Below, one piece after another: positions 8,465 to 17,448 of a stretch of DNA of 64,000 nt. Each line of letters opens with the position of its first letter. Positions within the stretch are counted from its first letter, which is position 1. Origin of the DNA: Flagellimonas chongwuensis (GTDB lineage: Bacteria; Bacteroidota; Bacteroidia; Flavobacteriales; Flavobacteriaceae); NCBI RefSeq assembly GCF_013376415.1, contig NZ_WYET01000004.1, forward strand, positions 124,001 through 188,000, given 5' to 3'. The notes under the pieces were generated by a model. It saw only the letters and a program-made list of their open reading frames with translations, ran no database searches and was not told the DNA's origin. The translations under genes were made by a program, and so were the position numbers.

Positions 8465-9403
8465 TTAATTCTTTAAAGGAGTAACTTCAAAAGCTCTGTA
8501 TTCAATAGGTCCGTGGTCTCCCTGAATCATGAATGGTCCAGGCTGGCCTTCTTTACTGTCCAAAGCTCCACCTGTAATACCTGGAATAGTGGCATCAGAA
8601 ATAACGGTTTTGCCGTTAAGTGTTACCGTTACCCGTCGTCCTATCAATGTAATATCATACGTCTGCCATTCGCCAGCAGGTTTGGAGGCATTCTGATTAG
8701 GTTCCAAAAAGCCATAAACACCTCCCAAATAGATATCGGCAGGTTCCAAACCTTCACTATCCACAATTTGAACTTCATAACGACCACGTAAATAAACACC
8801 GCTATTACTGCCCTCGGGATAACGGAACTCTACGTGCACTTTAAAGTCCTGGAATTTTTCATCCGTAATCAAATTAGATCCTGATTCAGGACTGGTCAAA
8901 ATGCCATCTTTTACCATCCATTGGTTTTTTTCGCCATCTACGTGCCAACCAGTAAGATTCTTACCATTGAACACCTCAATGGTTTTTCCCCATTTTGGAT
9001 TTTCGGTGTAAGGCAGTTCAGGTGCTTTCACCCCGGTCCAATGAATAATGGAACCATCAGTATAGATCATTGTACCTTTCAATTCTTCACCATCCAATTC
9101 GCCATGGAAGATCATATCGCTGCCTTTGGGCTCCCATTGATTGGGAATACTAAAGGTAAAATTGTTCTCCCCATAAGTTTCCACTTCGGCAATGGGTCTT
9201 GCGCTACCAAAAGCAAACACAAAGCGTCCCAATAACGTAGCATTTCCAGAATGTTTTATTTCCAACCAAGAAGGGGAGGGCTTGCCCATAAAATCCATTT
9301 CCAAATCCCATCTGCCCTCTAACGGACTGATGTGTTGGGCATAAAGACTGCTGGCAAATCCTAAAAATAGGGTGCAAATAAATGTTTTTCTAGGGTTAAT
9401 CAT
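8465..9403 (-). CDS. Secreted DUF1080 protein with extra N-terminal domain
   Basis: A 312-residue protein with a signal peptide (to about residue 22, SSLYAQ). Residues ~25-135 form a beta-rich lipocalin-like region (EGRWDLEMDF ... GRFVFAFG ... MIFHGELDGEELKGTM). Residues ~140-310 are a DUF1080 domain (EVFNGKNLTGWHVDG, SNSGVYLRGRYEVQIVDS, WQTYDITLIGRRVTVTLNGK). Glycoside-acting enzyme or binding protein by family; substrate unknown. It converges on the shorter DUF1080 protein, and the two share only the DUF1080 part. Confidence 0.88.
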   Translation of the reverse strand: MINPRKTFICTLFLGFASSLYAQHISPLEGRWDLEMDFMGKPSPSWLEIKHSGNATLLGRFVFAFGSARPIAEVETYGENNFTFSIPNQWEPKGSDMIFHGELDGEELKGTMIYTDGSIIHWTGVKAPELPYTENPKWGKTIEVFNGKNLTGWHVDGEKNQWMVKDGILTSPESGSNLITDEKFQDFKVHVEFRYPEGSNSGVYLRGRYEVQIVDSEGLEPADIYLGGVYGFLEPNQNASKPAGEWQTYDITLIGRRVTVTLNGKTVISDATIPGITGGALDSKEGQPGPFMIQGDHGPIEYRAFEVTPLKN

Positions 9404-9477
9404 AGTTATGTTCAGTTTAATTGCTGAACAAGATACGGTATAATCCCAAATTTAACTAGTTTAACGAGTATGCTGAC

Positions 9478-10566
9478 TTATTCGCAACCTCCTATAAACC
9501 CTTTGGCACTGAATTTGGTCTGAACGGCTCCCTGTAATCCATTGTGGGTAAGTTGAATCACTAGGTTGCTTTCACCACTACCATCACGTTTTGGTGTACA
9601 ATATTCGAACAGGTAATAGCTTCCCGCTTGTTCCTCCACACGTTCGGATATATCGTTGAAAGTATTTTCCAACTCTTCGGAATTGCTTGCAAACACACTG
9701 GCTGTTTTCCCAATTTGCTCCAAAACTTCGGTATCGATTTCGGCACCAAGTCCAATAGAGAAGAAAGAGATGTTTCTGTCCGCTTCCTCGACCACGCGTA
9801 GCGCATCGGACTCCCTGTAACGGGATGCTTGGTCGGTACCATCGGTGAACAATACTACGGAAGCAGCATTGATCACATCAGAATTTTCATCCAATAAATC
9901 TTCTGCAATGTTTGTTGATTTGATTACCGCACCGTACAAATCTGTTGATGGGTCACTACTGATGTCCGCTGTGATTCCATCCACAGAAGCGGTTAGTTCT
10001 TCAATAGAAAACGTCAATGGGTTCAAAAGGTGAAGTTCGTCCTCTCCATCAAACCAATAAATGGCCATTTTGAAGGATTCTGAACCAGGCGAGGGCATTA
10101 CATTATTGATAAAACTTGTGGTAGCTACCTTTAATTCATCCAAACTACTTTCCAAAACACTGTTGCTCAAATCCAATACCAAGAGGGTATTGTTGTTGAA
10201 GACCTGTGAATTAGGGGAAATTCGTGCAAAAGATTCTGATGATGATATGGAGTTAAAGCAATCATCGTTCCTACCTTGCTCATAAATCGAGAATTGGTCG
10301 GCGGATAGACCTGAAATAGGATTTCCCATAAGGTCGGACACCCTAAAAAGAATAGAAACTTTACCAGGTTGGGTAGTATATTCATCCTGAATGGACAATA
10401 GAATCTCATTTTCATCAAAACCTAGACAATCATCTGGTTCTTCTCCAAGACCAAGTTCCCTGTCATCAATGTCAAAACTCACATCATCATCAGCATTTCC
10501 ACAAGAGAATAAAATAAGTCCAAGGGATATAAGGAAAGTAAATCGAAGTATATTTTTCATTTTCAT
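9478..10566 (-). CDS. vWA-domain lipoprotein
   Basis: A 362-residue lipoprotein (lipobox LFSC, Cys22) with an acidic linker. The von Willebrand A domain begins at NNTLLVLDLSNS, where Asp-x-Ser-x-Ser forms the metal-ion-dependent adhesion site. A later aspartate appears in VVLFTDGTDQ, and a threonine/serine-rich region lies between. Such proteins bind partner proteins at the cell surface through a divalent metal. No enzymatic motif is seen. It is divergent from the molybdopterin gene, with ~210 bp between them containing no other gene. Confidence 0.8.
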   Translation of the reverse strand: MKMKNILRFTFLISLGLILFSCGNADDDVSFDIDDRELGLGEEPDDCLGFDENEILLSIQDEYTTQPGKVSILFRVSDLMGNPISGLSADQFSIYEQGRNDDCFNSISSSESFARISPNSQVFNNNTLLVLDLSNSVLESSLDELKVATTSFINNVMPSPGSESFKMAIYWFDGEDELHLLNPLTFSIEELTASVDGITADISSDPSTDLYGAVIKSTNIAEDLLDENSDVINAASVVLFTDGTDQASRYRESDALRVVEEADRNISFFSIGLGAEIDTEVLEQIGKTASVFASNSEELENTFNDISERVEEQAGSYYLFEYCTPKRDGSGESNLVIQLTHNGLQGAVQTKFSAKGFIGGCE

Positions 10567-10775
10567 ATAAGTTAAGGTTCTGCATGCAAAACGCCGAATT
10601 TAAAGGAAAAGTATGTATGATGACCAGAATTAAATTAAAGAAAAGTTAAAAGAAATTCCTGCTTGTTAAAATGATAGGCGTTCGGGCAATTTTTAATATT
10701 TTCACCTTTTAATATAACCTACCAGCCTATCTAACCAAGATTCAAAACAAACAATAACGCTAATAGGTTGATATT

Positions 10776-11027
10776 ATGACTATACTATTGTTCGGAGCTA
10801 CCAAAGATATTATTGGGACTCCAACATTGTCGGTACCCACGGCAAGCTTGTCCGGAAAAAAAATACCCAATACGGTAGGTGAACTCAAAAAATTTTTGGA
10901 AAATACGTATCCAGAACTCAAATCCATACCGCAGGTGACCGTTGCCGTGAATCAAAATTACGCATCGGATGGTGACAGGATCAATTCGTATGACGAAATT
11001 GCACTGATACCTCCACCACAGGTATGA
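10776..11027 (+). CDS. moaD: MoaD/ThiS-like sulfur carrier protein lacking C-terminal Gly-Gly
   Basis: An 83-residue beta-grasp protein resembling the small subunit of molybdopterin synthase: MTILLFGATKDIIG, LKKFLENTYPEL, VAVNQNYA and the late INSYDEIALIPP block. Known MoaD proteins end in a conserved Gly-Gly whose carboxylate is thiolated. Here the frame ends in ALIPPPQV and stop, so the functional tail is missing. The neighbouring MobA gene supports the molybdenum-cofactor context. No moaE or other moa gene follows, so this may be a decayed or rearranged locus. Confidence 0.72.
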   Translation: MTILLFGATKDIIGTPTLSVPTASLSGKKIPNTVGELKKFLENTYPELKSIPQVTVAVNQNYASDGDRINSYDEIALIPPPQV

Positions 11028-11043
11028 TTCCTAATACAAGCCT

Positions 11044-11676
11044 TTGAACACAGAACACAAAAAAATAGCAACAAAACATCCCCCCAAATTATTCGGTCTG
11101 GTACTTTCCGGTGGTAAAGGTTCAAGAATGGGAAGGGATAAAGGGCTCGTAGATTACCATGGAACTCCTCAGCGGGAATATTTGTACCACCTGTTAAAAG
11201 AGGTCTGCGATAGCGTTTTTTTAAGTATACGGTCAGAACAACTACAAGAAACTCCACCAAGCTTTAACACTATCGTGGACCAAAATGAATATAAGGGACC
11301 ATTTAATGGTATTTCAAGTGCTTTTAATGCCCACTCAAACGTTGGTTGGTTGATAATTGCCTGTGACTTACCGTTCATGGACCTACCGTCGTTACAGCAA
11401 TTGGTAGGGAAAAGAAACCCTGGGAAATCAGCAACCGCCTTTAAAAATCCAAATACGGGCAATCCTGAACCGTTATGTTGTATTTGGGAGCCTAATGGGT
11501 TGCAAGAAGCTATGAATTTTCTCAAGAATTCCGATTATCCAAGCCCAAAACAATTTCTAATGGATGCTGAGATTTTACTTGTTCAGCCTAAAAATGAGCA
11601 AGCGTTGTTCAATGCCAACTCATTATCGGACTATGATTTTGTGAAAAGTAAGCTGAAAGAGCAGGAGCGGGGCTAG
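11044..11676 (+). CDS. mobA: Molybdenum cofactor guanylyltransferase
   Basis: A 210-residue nucleotidyltransferase. The MobA signature LSGGKGSRMGRDKGL (GTP binding) is near the N-terminus, followed by GPFNGISSAF and the metal-binding IACDLPFMD. MobA attaches GMP to molybdopterin-Mo to make the bis-MGD cofactor in the cytoplasm. No ATG precedes the signature in frame; TTG at 11044 is the only reasonable start, 16 nt after the moaD-like stop. The first ~15 residues are not conserved-looking, so the exact start is uncertain. Confidence 0.85.
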   Translation: MNTEHKKIATKHPPKLFGLVLSGGKGSRMGRDKGLVDYHGTPQREYLYHLLKEVCDSVFLSIRSEQLQETPPSFNTIVDQNEYKGPFNGISSAFNAHSNVGWLIIACDLPFMDLPSLQQLVGKRNPGKSATAFKNPNTGNPEPLCCIWEPNGLQEAMNFLKNSDYPSPKQFLMDAEILLVQPKNEQALFNANSLSDYDFVKSKLKEQERG

Positions 11677-11819
11677 TTTTTTGGAAAAGCCCTTTTATGA
11701 TTGTCCAGATCTAAGGTTTCAAAATCTTGGAAAGTTCCACAAGAAATCTGTCTTTTTACCAGTGATTTGGATTTCTTTCTCTTGGTGCGCGATTCTATTT
11801 CTTTGTTCAAGTAATTCAT
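11673..11819 (-). CDS. Possible 48-residue basic small protein, antisense end of mobA
   Basis: A short frame opens at ATG 11819 and closes at TAG 11673, overlapping the last bases of mobA on the opposite strand. It encodes a lysine/arginine-rich peptide starting MNYLNKEIESRTKRKKSKSL and ending HKRAFPKN. It fills the only otherwise empty stretch between mobA and the GntR gene. No family is recognised. The evidence is position and composition only, so this is a weak call. Confidence 0.3.
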   Translation of the reverse strand: MNYLNKEIESRTKRKKSKSLVKRQISCGTFQDFETLDLDNHKRAFPKN

Positions 11820-11877
11820 GGTGAATTATTTTACCTAAAAACGAAATTAGAATTATTTTAGTGTGACAATCAGAAGA

Positions 11878-12522
11878 TTAACCATTTTTAACACTGATTT
11901 GTGCTTCAATATGTTCCAAAATGGACATCCAGTGCATACGTAGAATCAATGCAGCGGTTGGCACATTGTCTTCTTGTATAGCATCTATCACGGAACGTGT
12001 CTGCGTACTCAGTTTTTTGAAGAATCCATGATCTTTAATAAAATCGTGTTCATAAAAATGAAGTCGAACTTTCAGGTCCTTTAAAATTTGTAAGAGCACT
12101 TTATTTGGGCAATGCTGTACCAAATGATTGTGAAAATTGAATCTGGCCCGTAACCCTTCTGTCATAGTGGTGATTGCTTCAAGTTCGGACTGCATTTTGG
12201 CCAAGGCTTCCATTTCATCAGTTTCAAACTTTGAATTCTCCAAGGCCATCACTTCCAATTGAGCCACAATTTCGATTAAGTTCTTGACTTCTTGTTTGGA
12301 AAGCTTGGCTACCACAAAACCGCGGTTGGGTATTGCCTGAATTACTTGGGCTTGCTCCAATTGGGTCAATGCTTCACGAATGGGCGTTACACTAATGCCC
12401 GTTGCCCGGGAGAGAGCCGCCAAATTAATCGTCTTGCCTACTTGCAATTCCCCATTTTGAATCTGCTGCAATAAATGTTCTTTGATCTTATCTCTTAAAG
12501 CCGACAACTTAGCCATACGCAA
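11878..12522 (-). CDS. GntR family transcriptional regulator, FadR/FCD subfamily
   Basis: A 214-residue regulator. The N-terminal winged helix (residues ~5-70) includes LAALSRATGISVTPIREAL and LEQAQVIQAIPNRGFVV. The C-terminal all-helical ligand domain (75-210) is of the FCD type, with the histidine-containing FNFHNHLVQHCPN and a late RMHW segment compatible with metal/carboxylate binding. FCD regulators usually sense organic acids. Its target is not evident: the adjacent genes are mobA and a lipocalin-like lipoprotein. Confidence 0.88.
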   Translation of the reverse strand: MRMAKLSALRDKIKEHLLQQIQNGELQVGKTINLAALSRATGISVTPIREALTQLEQAQVIQAIPNRGFVVAKLSKQEVKNLIEIVAQLEVMALENSKFETDEMEALAKMQSELEAITTMTEGLRARFNFHNHLVQHCPNKVLLQILKDLKVRLHFYEHDFIKDHGFFKKLSTQTRSVIDAIQEDNVPTAALILRMHWMSILEHIEAQISVKNG

Positions 12523-12554
12523 AGGTTAGTGTTTCTTAGGGCAGCAAGTCAACA

Positions 12555-13031
12555 CTATTGTTTTTCATAGATATAAGATGACACTCCTGGCAATTCTTCA
12601 TCCTTGTTCCAAATGAGCTGGTTTCCCATCAATTCAAAATTGCTGTTCAAAATGCTACTTCCTTGAAAAGCTACGTTAGAACCATCGCTTGCCCAGGCAC
12701 CTGTAGCAAGATTGGTTCCGGTACAATCCACATAGTACCTGTTATTGGTGATGGAATTGATCGTAAAACTAGATTGCTCAAACTGGTAGGTGGTATCTGC
12801 ATTAAAAACTATGCTGCCCGACACACAATCCTCTTCTTCCATCAAATTAGTGGATGTCTGTCCATCACCATCCACATCGACTTCGCTACTTAAATTAACC
12901 TCTACCAAGACCCAAGTGCCTACAAGTTCTGCATTGGAAAATCCAGATTGACCATCGTCACCATCCTCACTGCAGGACATCATCAATACAAGTGTAAACA
13001 TCAATAAGATAGATAGTTTGATTTCTTTCAT
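12555..13031 (-). CDS. Lipocalin-like lipoprotein
   Basis: A 158-residue lipoprotein (lipobox MMSC, Cys20) with an acidic linker (SEDGDDG) and a small beta-barrel-type domain that opens with LVGTWVLVEV and closes with NQLIWNKDEELPG. This pattern is common in Bacteroidota lipocalin-like or copper-resistance-type lipoproteins, with no known ligand. It is divergent from the next lipoprotein gene, which has a very similar signal-end motif (SCSEDG), suggesting related export rather than related function. Confidence 0.7.
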   Translation of the reverse strand: MKEIKLSILLMFTLVLMMSCSEDGDDGQSGFSNAELVGTWVLVEVNLSSEVDVDGDGQTSTNLMEEEDCVSGSIVFNADTTYQFEQSSFTINSITNNRYYVDCTGTNLATGAWASDGSNVAFQGSSILNSNFELMGNQLIWNKDEELPGVSSYIYEKQ

Positions 13032-13175
13032 GAGATTGTTTTAGCTCGATGAAATTAAGACAATTTCAAGGAAAAAGGTTCAATCAACCCTGCATTTCAT
13101 CGAATTGAATAAGCTCCTTTACACTAAAAATGAACGTGTTTCGTTGTTCTACCAACACATCTATAACCAAATAAC

Positions 13176-13967
13176 ATGAAGAAACTTAATCTACGAAATG
13201 TAAGCATCGCGTTTTTCACCATTGCCTTTCTTGGCTTTCAATCGTGTAGCGAAGACGGGATGTCCGGTGATGGAGAAACCCTTTCACAAGCAGAATTACA
13301 GACTATTTTGAATACCGACGATATTGCCGGAGCTGTTGATACGGCCCTAGCGGAAATAATTGGCGGGAATTCGGACGAAAGTGTCACCGTTGGCAAGGAA
13401 GGCGAATGCTATTCCACTGAATATACCGAAACAGGTTTTGTCGCAACTTTCAATAATTGTGTGCTCAATGGTACCGATAATATAAACGGAACCGTTACTG
13501 CCACTTACGAAGTAGGTAGCGAGATGACCACTTTTATCGCCACATACCAAGATTTTTATGTTGGGAACATCAAAGTAAATGGGACCAGAACATTTGAGAT
13601 TTCCTCAAGTACGGAGCAAACCTCGGTATCGTTCTCCATTATCAGCGATATGTCCATAGAAATGGAAGATGGCTCCGTGATTTCCGAAAACGGTACCAAA
13701 ACGTTTACCATTGCTTTTGGTGACAGCTTGGAAGGCACCATGATTTCCATCTCCGGAAGTTGGAACGTAGAAGCCGATGGAAACGTTTATGCCGTTGAAA
13801 CTTTGGAAGACCTTCAAGGGAGCGCTGCCTGCGAACATATGACCACAGGAACCATGGTGGTTTCCAAAAATGGATTGGCCGTTACCGTGGATTTTGGAAA
13901 TGGCGAATGCGACGACGTGGCCACACTTATTTATCCGAATGGGGCTACCGAAGAGATTTCTCTTTAA
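13176..13967 (+). CDS. Hypothetical lipoprotein
   Basis: A 263-residue protein with a lipoprotein signal (FQSC, Cys24). The mature part is threonine/glycine-rich and beta-strand-like with repeated patterns such as GTVTATYEVGSEMT and GTMVVSKNGLAVTVDFGNGECDD. I recognise no family. Four cysteines (besides the lipobox) in CYS, NCV, ACEH and ECDD settings could form two disulfides. It is expressed as a single gene with its own terminator. Confidence 0.65.
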   Translation: MKKLNLRNVSIAFFTIAFLGFQSCSEDGMSGDGETLSQAELQTILNTDDIAGAVDTALAEIIGGNSDESVTVGKEGECYSTEYTETGFVATFNNCVLNGTDNINGTVTATYEVGSEMTTFIATYQDFYVGNIKVNGTRTFEISSSTEQTSVSFSIISDMSIEMEDGSVISENGTKTFTIAFGDSLEGTMISISGSWNVEADGNVYAVETLEDLQGSAACEHMTTGTMVVSKNGLAVTVDFGNGECDDVATLIYPNGATEEISL

Positions 13968-13987
13968 ACACACTACACAACATAATG

Positions 13988-14020
13988 AAAAAGCATCGGT
14001 AAGCCCGGTGCTTTTTATAT
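13988..14020 (+). terminator. Rho-independent terminator
   Basis: A 12-bp stem with one mismatch (AAAAAGCATCGG with CCGGTGCTTTTT, loop TAAGC) followed by a T-rich tail, just after the hypothetical lipoprotein gene and before the aldehyde dehydrogenase. Confidence 0.82.
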
Positions 14021-14071
14021 TTTGGACAGGTTACTGCTTGTTTGTTTATATTTAAGGAAACAATCAGTTTT

Positions 14072-15442
14072 ATGGTAAAGCAATTGGTGGCCGCCCAAAA
14101 CGACTTTTTTGCCACACAGAAAACCAAGGATATAGGCTATAGAAAACAGTATCTAAAAAAACTGCAACAAGAGATTGTGGATCAGGAGGATGCTATTTGT
14201 GATGCGCTCTATGCCGATTTTAAAAAGCCAAAGTTCGAAAGTCTGGCCACAGAGACCCAATTGGCACTTGCGGAGCTAAAACATGCCATAAAAAACATAG
14301 ATACATGGAGCGAACCCGAAAGGGTTTCCGGCTCTTGGTCCAATTTTCCGTCAAAGGAATGGATACAGCCGGAGCCATATGGCAAAGTGCTTATTATTTC
14401 ACCTTGGAACTATCCGTTTATGTTGGCCATTTCACCGCTGATAGGTGCTTTGGCAGCTGGCAATACAGCTATATTGAAGCCATCGGAGTACAGTGTGCAT
14501 ACCTCCAAGATTATTTCGCAAATAATCCGCAAAGTTTTTCCGCCCGAGTACGTAACCGTAATTGAGGGTGGAGTAGAGGTGTCCACTCAATTATTGGCCG
14601 AGAAGTGGGAATACATATTTTTTACCGGTAGTACCCAAGTGGGCAAGATCATATACAAAAGTGCCGCGGAACATCTTACCCCGGTAACACTGGAGCTAAG
14701 CGGTAAAAATCCTTGCATTGTGGATGAAACGGCTTCCATAAAACTGGCTGCCAAGCGAATAGCTTGGGGGAAATTCATCAATGCCGGGCAAACCTGTATA
14801 GCCCCGGACTACATTTTGGTGCATAAAAATGTGAAAGATGCTCTCGTAGATAACCTTAAAAATTCCCTCACCGAGTTTTATGGAAAAGATATGGAAACAT
14901 CAGGTGATTTTGCTCGAATTGCTACTGGTAAACACTTCGAGGAACTTAAAGGAATGCTTGAAGGGCAGAAGATAATTTTTGGAGGCAAGTTTGTGGATGC
15001 CGATCAATATTTAGCCCCAACTTTAGTGGATGAACCCGAACTGGACAGTACCATCATGCAAGGGGAAATATTTGGCCCCATTCTGCCCTTGATTTCCTAT
15101 ACGGATGAAAGCGAACTGGACAGCTATATTTCCAAATACCCAAACCCATTGGCATTCTATATGTTCTCCAGTGACAAAAAGTTCCAAAAACGCTTAATGA
15201 GCCGCTATTCCTTCGGCGGTGGTACTATAAACGATACCGTAATCCATATCAGCAACAAGGATTTACCATTTGGTGGAGTAGGGCAATCCGGGATAGGGGG
15301 ATACCATGGTAAACATACTTTTGACCTGTTCTCGCACCATAAATCCATTGTAAAAAGAGGCACTTGGTTAGATGTGCCTTTACGTTACGCTCCTTATAGT
15401 TTTTCAATTATTTTGATTAAAAAAATAAAGTATTTGTTTTAA
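14072..15442 (+). CDS. NAD(P)-dependent aldehyde dehydrogenase, class 3-like
   Basis: A 456-residue enzyme. The chosen start is ATG 14072 (MVKQLVAAQ), preceded by an AAGGAAA ribosome-binding stretch; an in-frame start 30 nt upstream adds a poor N-terminus. Motifs include PWNYPF (substrate/oxyanion region), ILKPSEYSVHTS and FTGSTQVGK (NAD binding), ELSGKNPCIV (general-base glutamate) and NAGQTCIAPDY with the catalytic Cys near residue 241. The C-terminal hydrophobic tail (YSFSIILIKKIKYLF) resembles the membrane-anchoring tail of fatty-aldehyde dehydrogenases. The substrate is likely a medium/long-chain or aromatic aldehyde. Confidence 0.9.
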   Translation: MVKQLVAAQNDFFATQKTKDIGYRKQYLKKLQQEIVDQEDAICDALYADFKKPKFESLATETQLALAELKHAIKNIDTWSEPERVSGSWSNFPSKEWIQPEPYGKVLIISPWNYPFMLAISPLIGALAAGNTAILKPSEYSVHTSKIISQIIRKVFPPEYVTVIEGGVEVSTQLLAEKWEYIFFTGSTQVGKIIYKSAAEHLTPVTLELSGKNPCIVDETASIKLAAKRIAWGKFINAGQTCIAPDYILVHKNVKDALVDNLKNSLTEFYGKDMETSGDFARIATGKHFEELKGMLEGQKIIFGGKFVDADQYLAPTLVDEPELDSTIMQGEIFGPILPLISYTDESELDSYISKYPNPLAFYMFSSDKKFQKRLMSRYSFGGGTINDTVIHISNKDLPFGGVGQSGIGGYHGKHTFDLFSHHKSIVKRGTWLDVPLRYAPYSFSIILIKKIKYLF

Positions 15443-15575
15443 ATTATTAATGAAATAGCAATTTTTGATGCCTTCATTTAAAGGAATCTCATTTTATTAT
15501 TAAATAAAAGTTAAACACCTGATTCATAGGTTTTTTGACGCTAACTTTAAGAGTATCAGTCATAAACAAACGCCT

Positions 15576-16355
15576 ATGGAAGCAGCAGCAAAGAAGTATC
15601 ATATTTCCGTATTGCTGGACATGTCCAAAAGTTCCGCATTTGTGCTCACCAGCGCTTTGGAGCTGGCCAAGCAAATCGATGGCGCTTTGGAGGTTTTCCA
15701 CGTAAACCCCTACAATACACGGAATGGAAAAAGGAGCTCAATGACCAAAGATTATGATTCTTCACAAGCTCAAATTAAGGAGCTGATCATAAATATGGGG
15801 AAACAAGAGCATTTGCCCGTTACCTATAAAATGGAGCATGGAAGGGTAAAACATAGAATAAGGGACTATTTGGCACTACATAGACCAGATATTTTGGTTT
15901 TGGGCAAGCGTAGGCCCAGGTTTGGGATTTTCTCGGAAAGCATAACCGATTTTGTAATCAACCAAACAAGCCATACGAATGTGCTTATTTTGGGCGAGGA
16001 CGACAAATTTCACACGTTCAAAGATATTAACCTTGTTTTTTTTGGAAATGAACTCAAGGCTTCCAATTTAGAAGTAATCAAGGACTTAACCCGCAATAGT
16101 GAAAAACCTGTCCGACATTTTGATATTTCCCAAGATCAACCGCAAAAAACCGAATTTCCTTGGCACAAGACAGTTTCATACAAATTTTCGAAAGGTGTCA
16201 ACGCTTTGGATGGTTTGGTGAATTATGTTTCTCACACCAATATACAATTGTTGTGTGTTCCTAAAAAAGCAGGCAAACGTATTATGCTTAAAAACAATCC
16301 AATTAAGGCAATTATCCGAAAAACCAAAGTACCGTTATTGATTTTGCCGAAATAA
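15576..16355 (+). CDS. Universal stress protein, tandem Usp domains
   Basis: A 259-residue cytoplasmic protein. The first Usp domain (residues ~8-140) has the typical strand-start ISVLLDMSKSS, and PDILVLGKRRPRFGIFSES with a following VLIL stands for the nucleotide-binding GxxG-S/T region. The second, weaker Usp-like half (about 145-258) ends in a hydrophobic VPLLILPK strand. Tandem Usp proteins are common stress and nucleotide-sensing factors in this phylum. It is the last core-like gene before the repeat-delimited island. Confidence 0.78.
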   Translation: MEAAAKKYHISVLLDMSKSSAFVLTSALELAKQIDGALEVFHVNPYNTRNGKRSSMTKDYDSSQAQIKELIINMGKQEHLPVTYKMEHGRVKHRIRDYLALHRPDILVLGKRRPRFGIFSESITDFVINQTSHTNVLILGEDDKFHTFKDINLVFFGNELKASNLEVIKDLTRNSEKPVRHFDISQDQPQKTEFPWHKTVSYKFSKGVNALDGLVNYVSHTNIQLLCVPKKAGKRIMLKNNPIKAIIRKTKVPLLILPK

Positions 16356-16398
16356 GTTGTCGGGTGGGGTTATGCTGGTTTTGAAACATTCTATTTTA

Positions 16399-16830
16399 CA
16401 TAATGTAAATTATAGTACAAATGTCGTCATGTTGTATTTTAAGGGTTTCGCCATTGGTAAGCTATAATTTTCCATTATGTAAAATATCCCTCATGTAAGC
16501 GTTATTTATTGAAATTTACAACGGGGTTATGAATAATCCCTATTCGGTGTGCTGCGCACGGTTCATTTTCATTTGTACCATAATTTGTCGTTATATTTAA
16601 TTGCCGCGCGCAAACGCTCGATTGTTTTGTACATAAAAATGTTGATCACATTTTTCCCTACACACAATTTGCCCACGCTTGCCCCGGCCAAAAGCAAAAA
16701 TTTTCTGCCCAAATTGAACTATGTTCTTAGTTTTATGCTTAGAGAAGAAAAGTTCAGAATATTCTCGACAACTTGTCGCAAAAGCTTAAAATTTAGCGGA
16801 GCATAAATCTCTAAGCACTTGCTAGCATCC
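16399..16830. repeat. Modular repeat, copy 1 (modules B and C)
   Basis: This gene-free stretch matches 21550-21900 closely over about 350 bp. Module B (16399-16524) holds imperfect inverted arms around a TGTCGTCATGTTG-type loop. Module C (16525-16760) starts with a hairpin CGGTGTGCTGCGCACCG-like sequence at 16554. The final ~70 bp (an AAAAGCTTAAAATTTAGCG motif) recur at 26725-26775. Frames readable through it differ between copies at the protein level, so it is treated as noncoding. Confidence 0.85.
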
Positions 16831-16848
16831 TGCCAAAAAGGAACTTCG

Positions 16849-17208
16849 CTAGCTTTTACTCTTTAAGTGCTCTATTCTTTCTTCCTCTCTTTCCTTTAAG
16901 TACCACCATTCGGTATTATCTTTCTTTCTGGTTATTTTTACAGCACCAACCTCGTGAAGAAGTTGTCTTATTTCGTCCTCAGTGTAACCACCAATATTTT
17001 GTTTAAGAGCTTTCATAGAACGATCTATGAACTTTTTGTGCCAAAGTAAATCAGTTAATATTGATTTGACAGTTTCCTTACTTTGATTTTCTAATCGGAA
17101 CATTTCAAAATTATGTTGGAATTGTCTCTTTTGAAGACCATAATTTATCCAGCCCGTTAGCAGTCCTCCAACAACCACTCCTATTAAAGCCCAAATTGCA
17201 TCACTCAT
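16849..17208 (-). CDS. Small single-pass membrane protein of unknown function
   Basis: A 119-residue protein with one N-terminal transmembrane helix rich in glycine (ALIGVVVGGLLTGW, residues ~6-20), then a basic, helix-rich cytoplasmic part with aromatic residues (DLLWHKK, EWWYLKEREEER). I recognise no named family, although similar small TM-plus-helical proteins are frequent in defence islands. It lies alone between module C copy 1 and module D copy 1, i.e. as the sole gene of its block. The start ATG at 17208 is the only one before the TM helix. Confidence 0.65.
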   Translation of the reverse strand: MSDAIWALIGVVVGGLLTGWINYGLQKRQFQHNFEMFRLENQSKETVKSILTDLLWHKKFIDRSMKALKQNIGGYTEDEIRQLLHEVGAVKITRKKDNTEWWYLKEREEERIEHLKSKS

Positions 17209-17239
17209 GTCTTAAAATTTTATGTTAATTCCTTTTATC

Positions 17240-17410
17240 TTTTTTCTTGATAAAAAAGAAACAAAAAATCAAGAAGAAAATATGCTTCCAAGCGCTCTTT
17301 GTGTCTTATAGCTTCGCTATTTGGGCGTAAACGCCCACACACAAAGCCCAGGGCAATGGCTCTTTGTGCCCAGCCACAAATTCACCCCGACGCCGGCCCG
17401 CATTTTCTTC
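17240..17410. repeat. Modular repeat, module D copy 1 (structured)
   Basis: This ~170-bp element recurs at 21983-22158 and 27412-27590. It begins with an inverted TCTTGAT/ATCAAGA pair around an A-rich loop. Then come hairpin arms CTTTGTG (17297-17303), ATAGC/GCTAT (17308-17320) and GGGCG/CGCCC (17323-17336), then CACAAAG (17340-17346), which can pair with either the first CTTTGTG or a second one at 17362-17368. It lies just beyond the 3' end of the helicase gene. Confidence 0.85.
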
Positions 17411-17448
17411 ATTCCATTCATAATAACTTTTTAAGTATTTCTACAATG

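Noticed and set aside
16549..16806. Open frame in module C copy 1, also seen as 21688-21975 in copy 2
   Set aside because: The two translations diverge with several amino-acid changes while the DNA stays alike around hairpins, so conservation is of the DNA or RNA element, not a protein.
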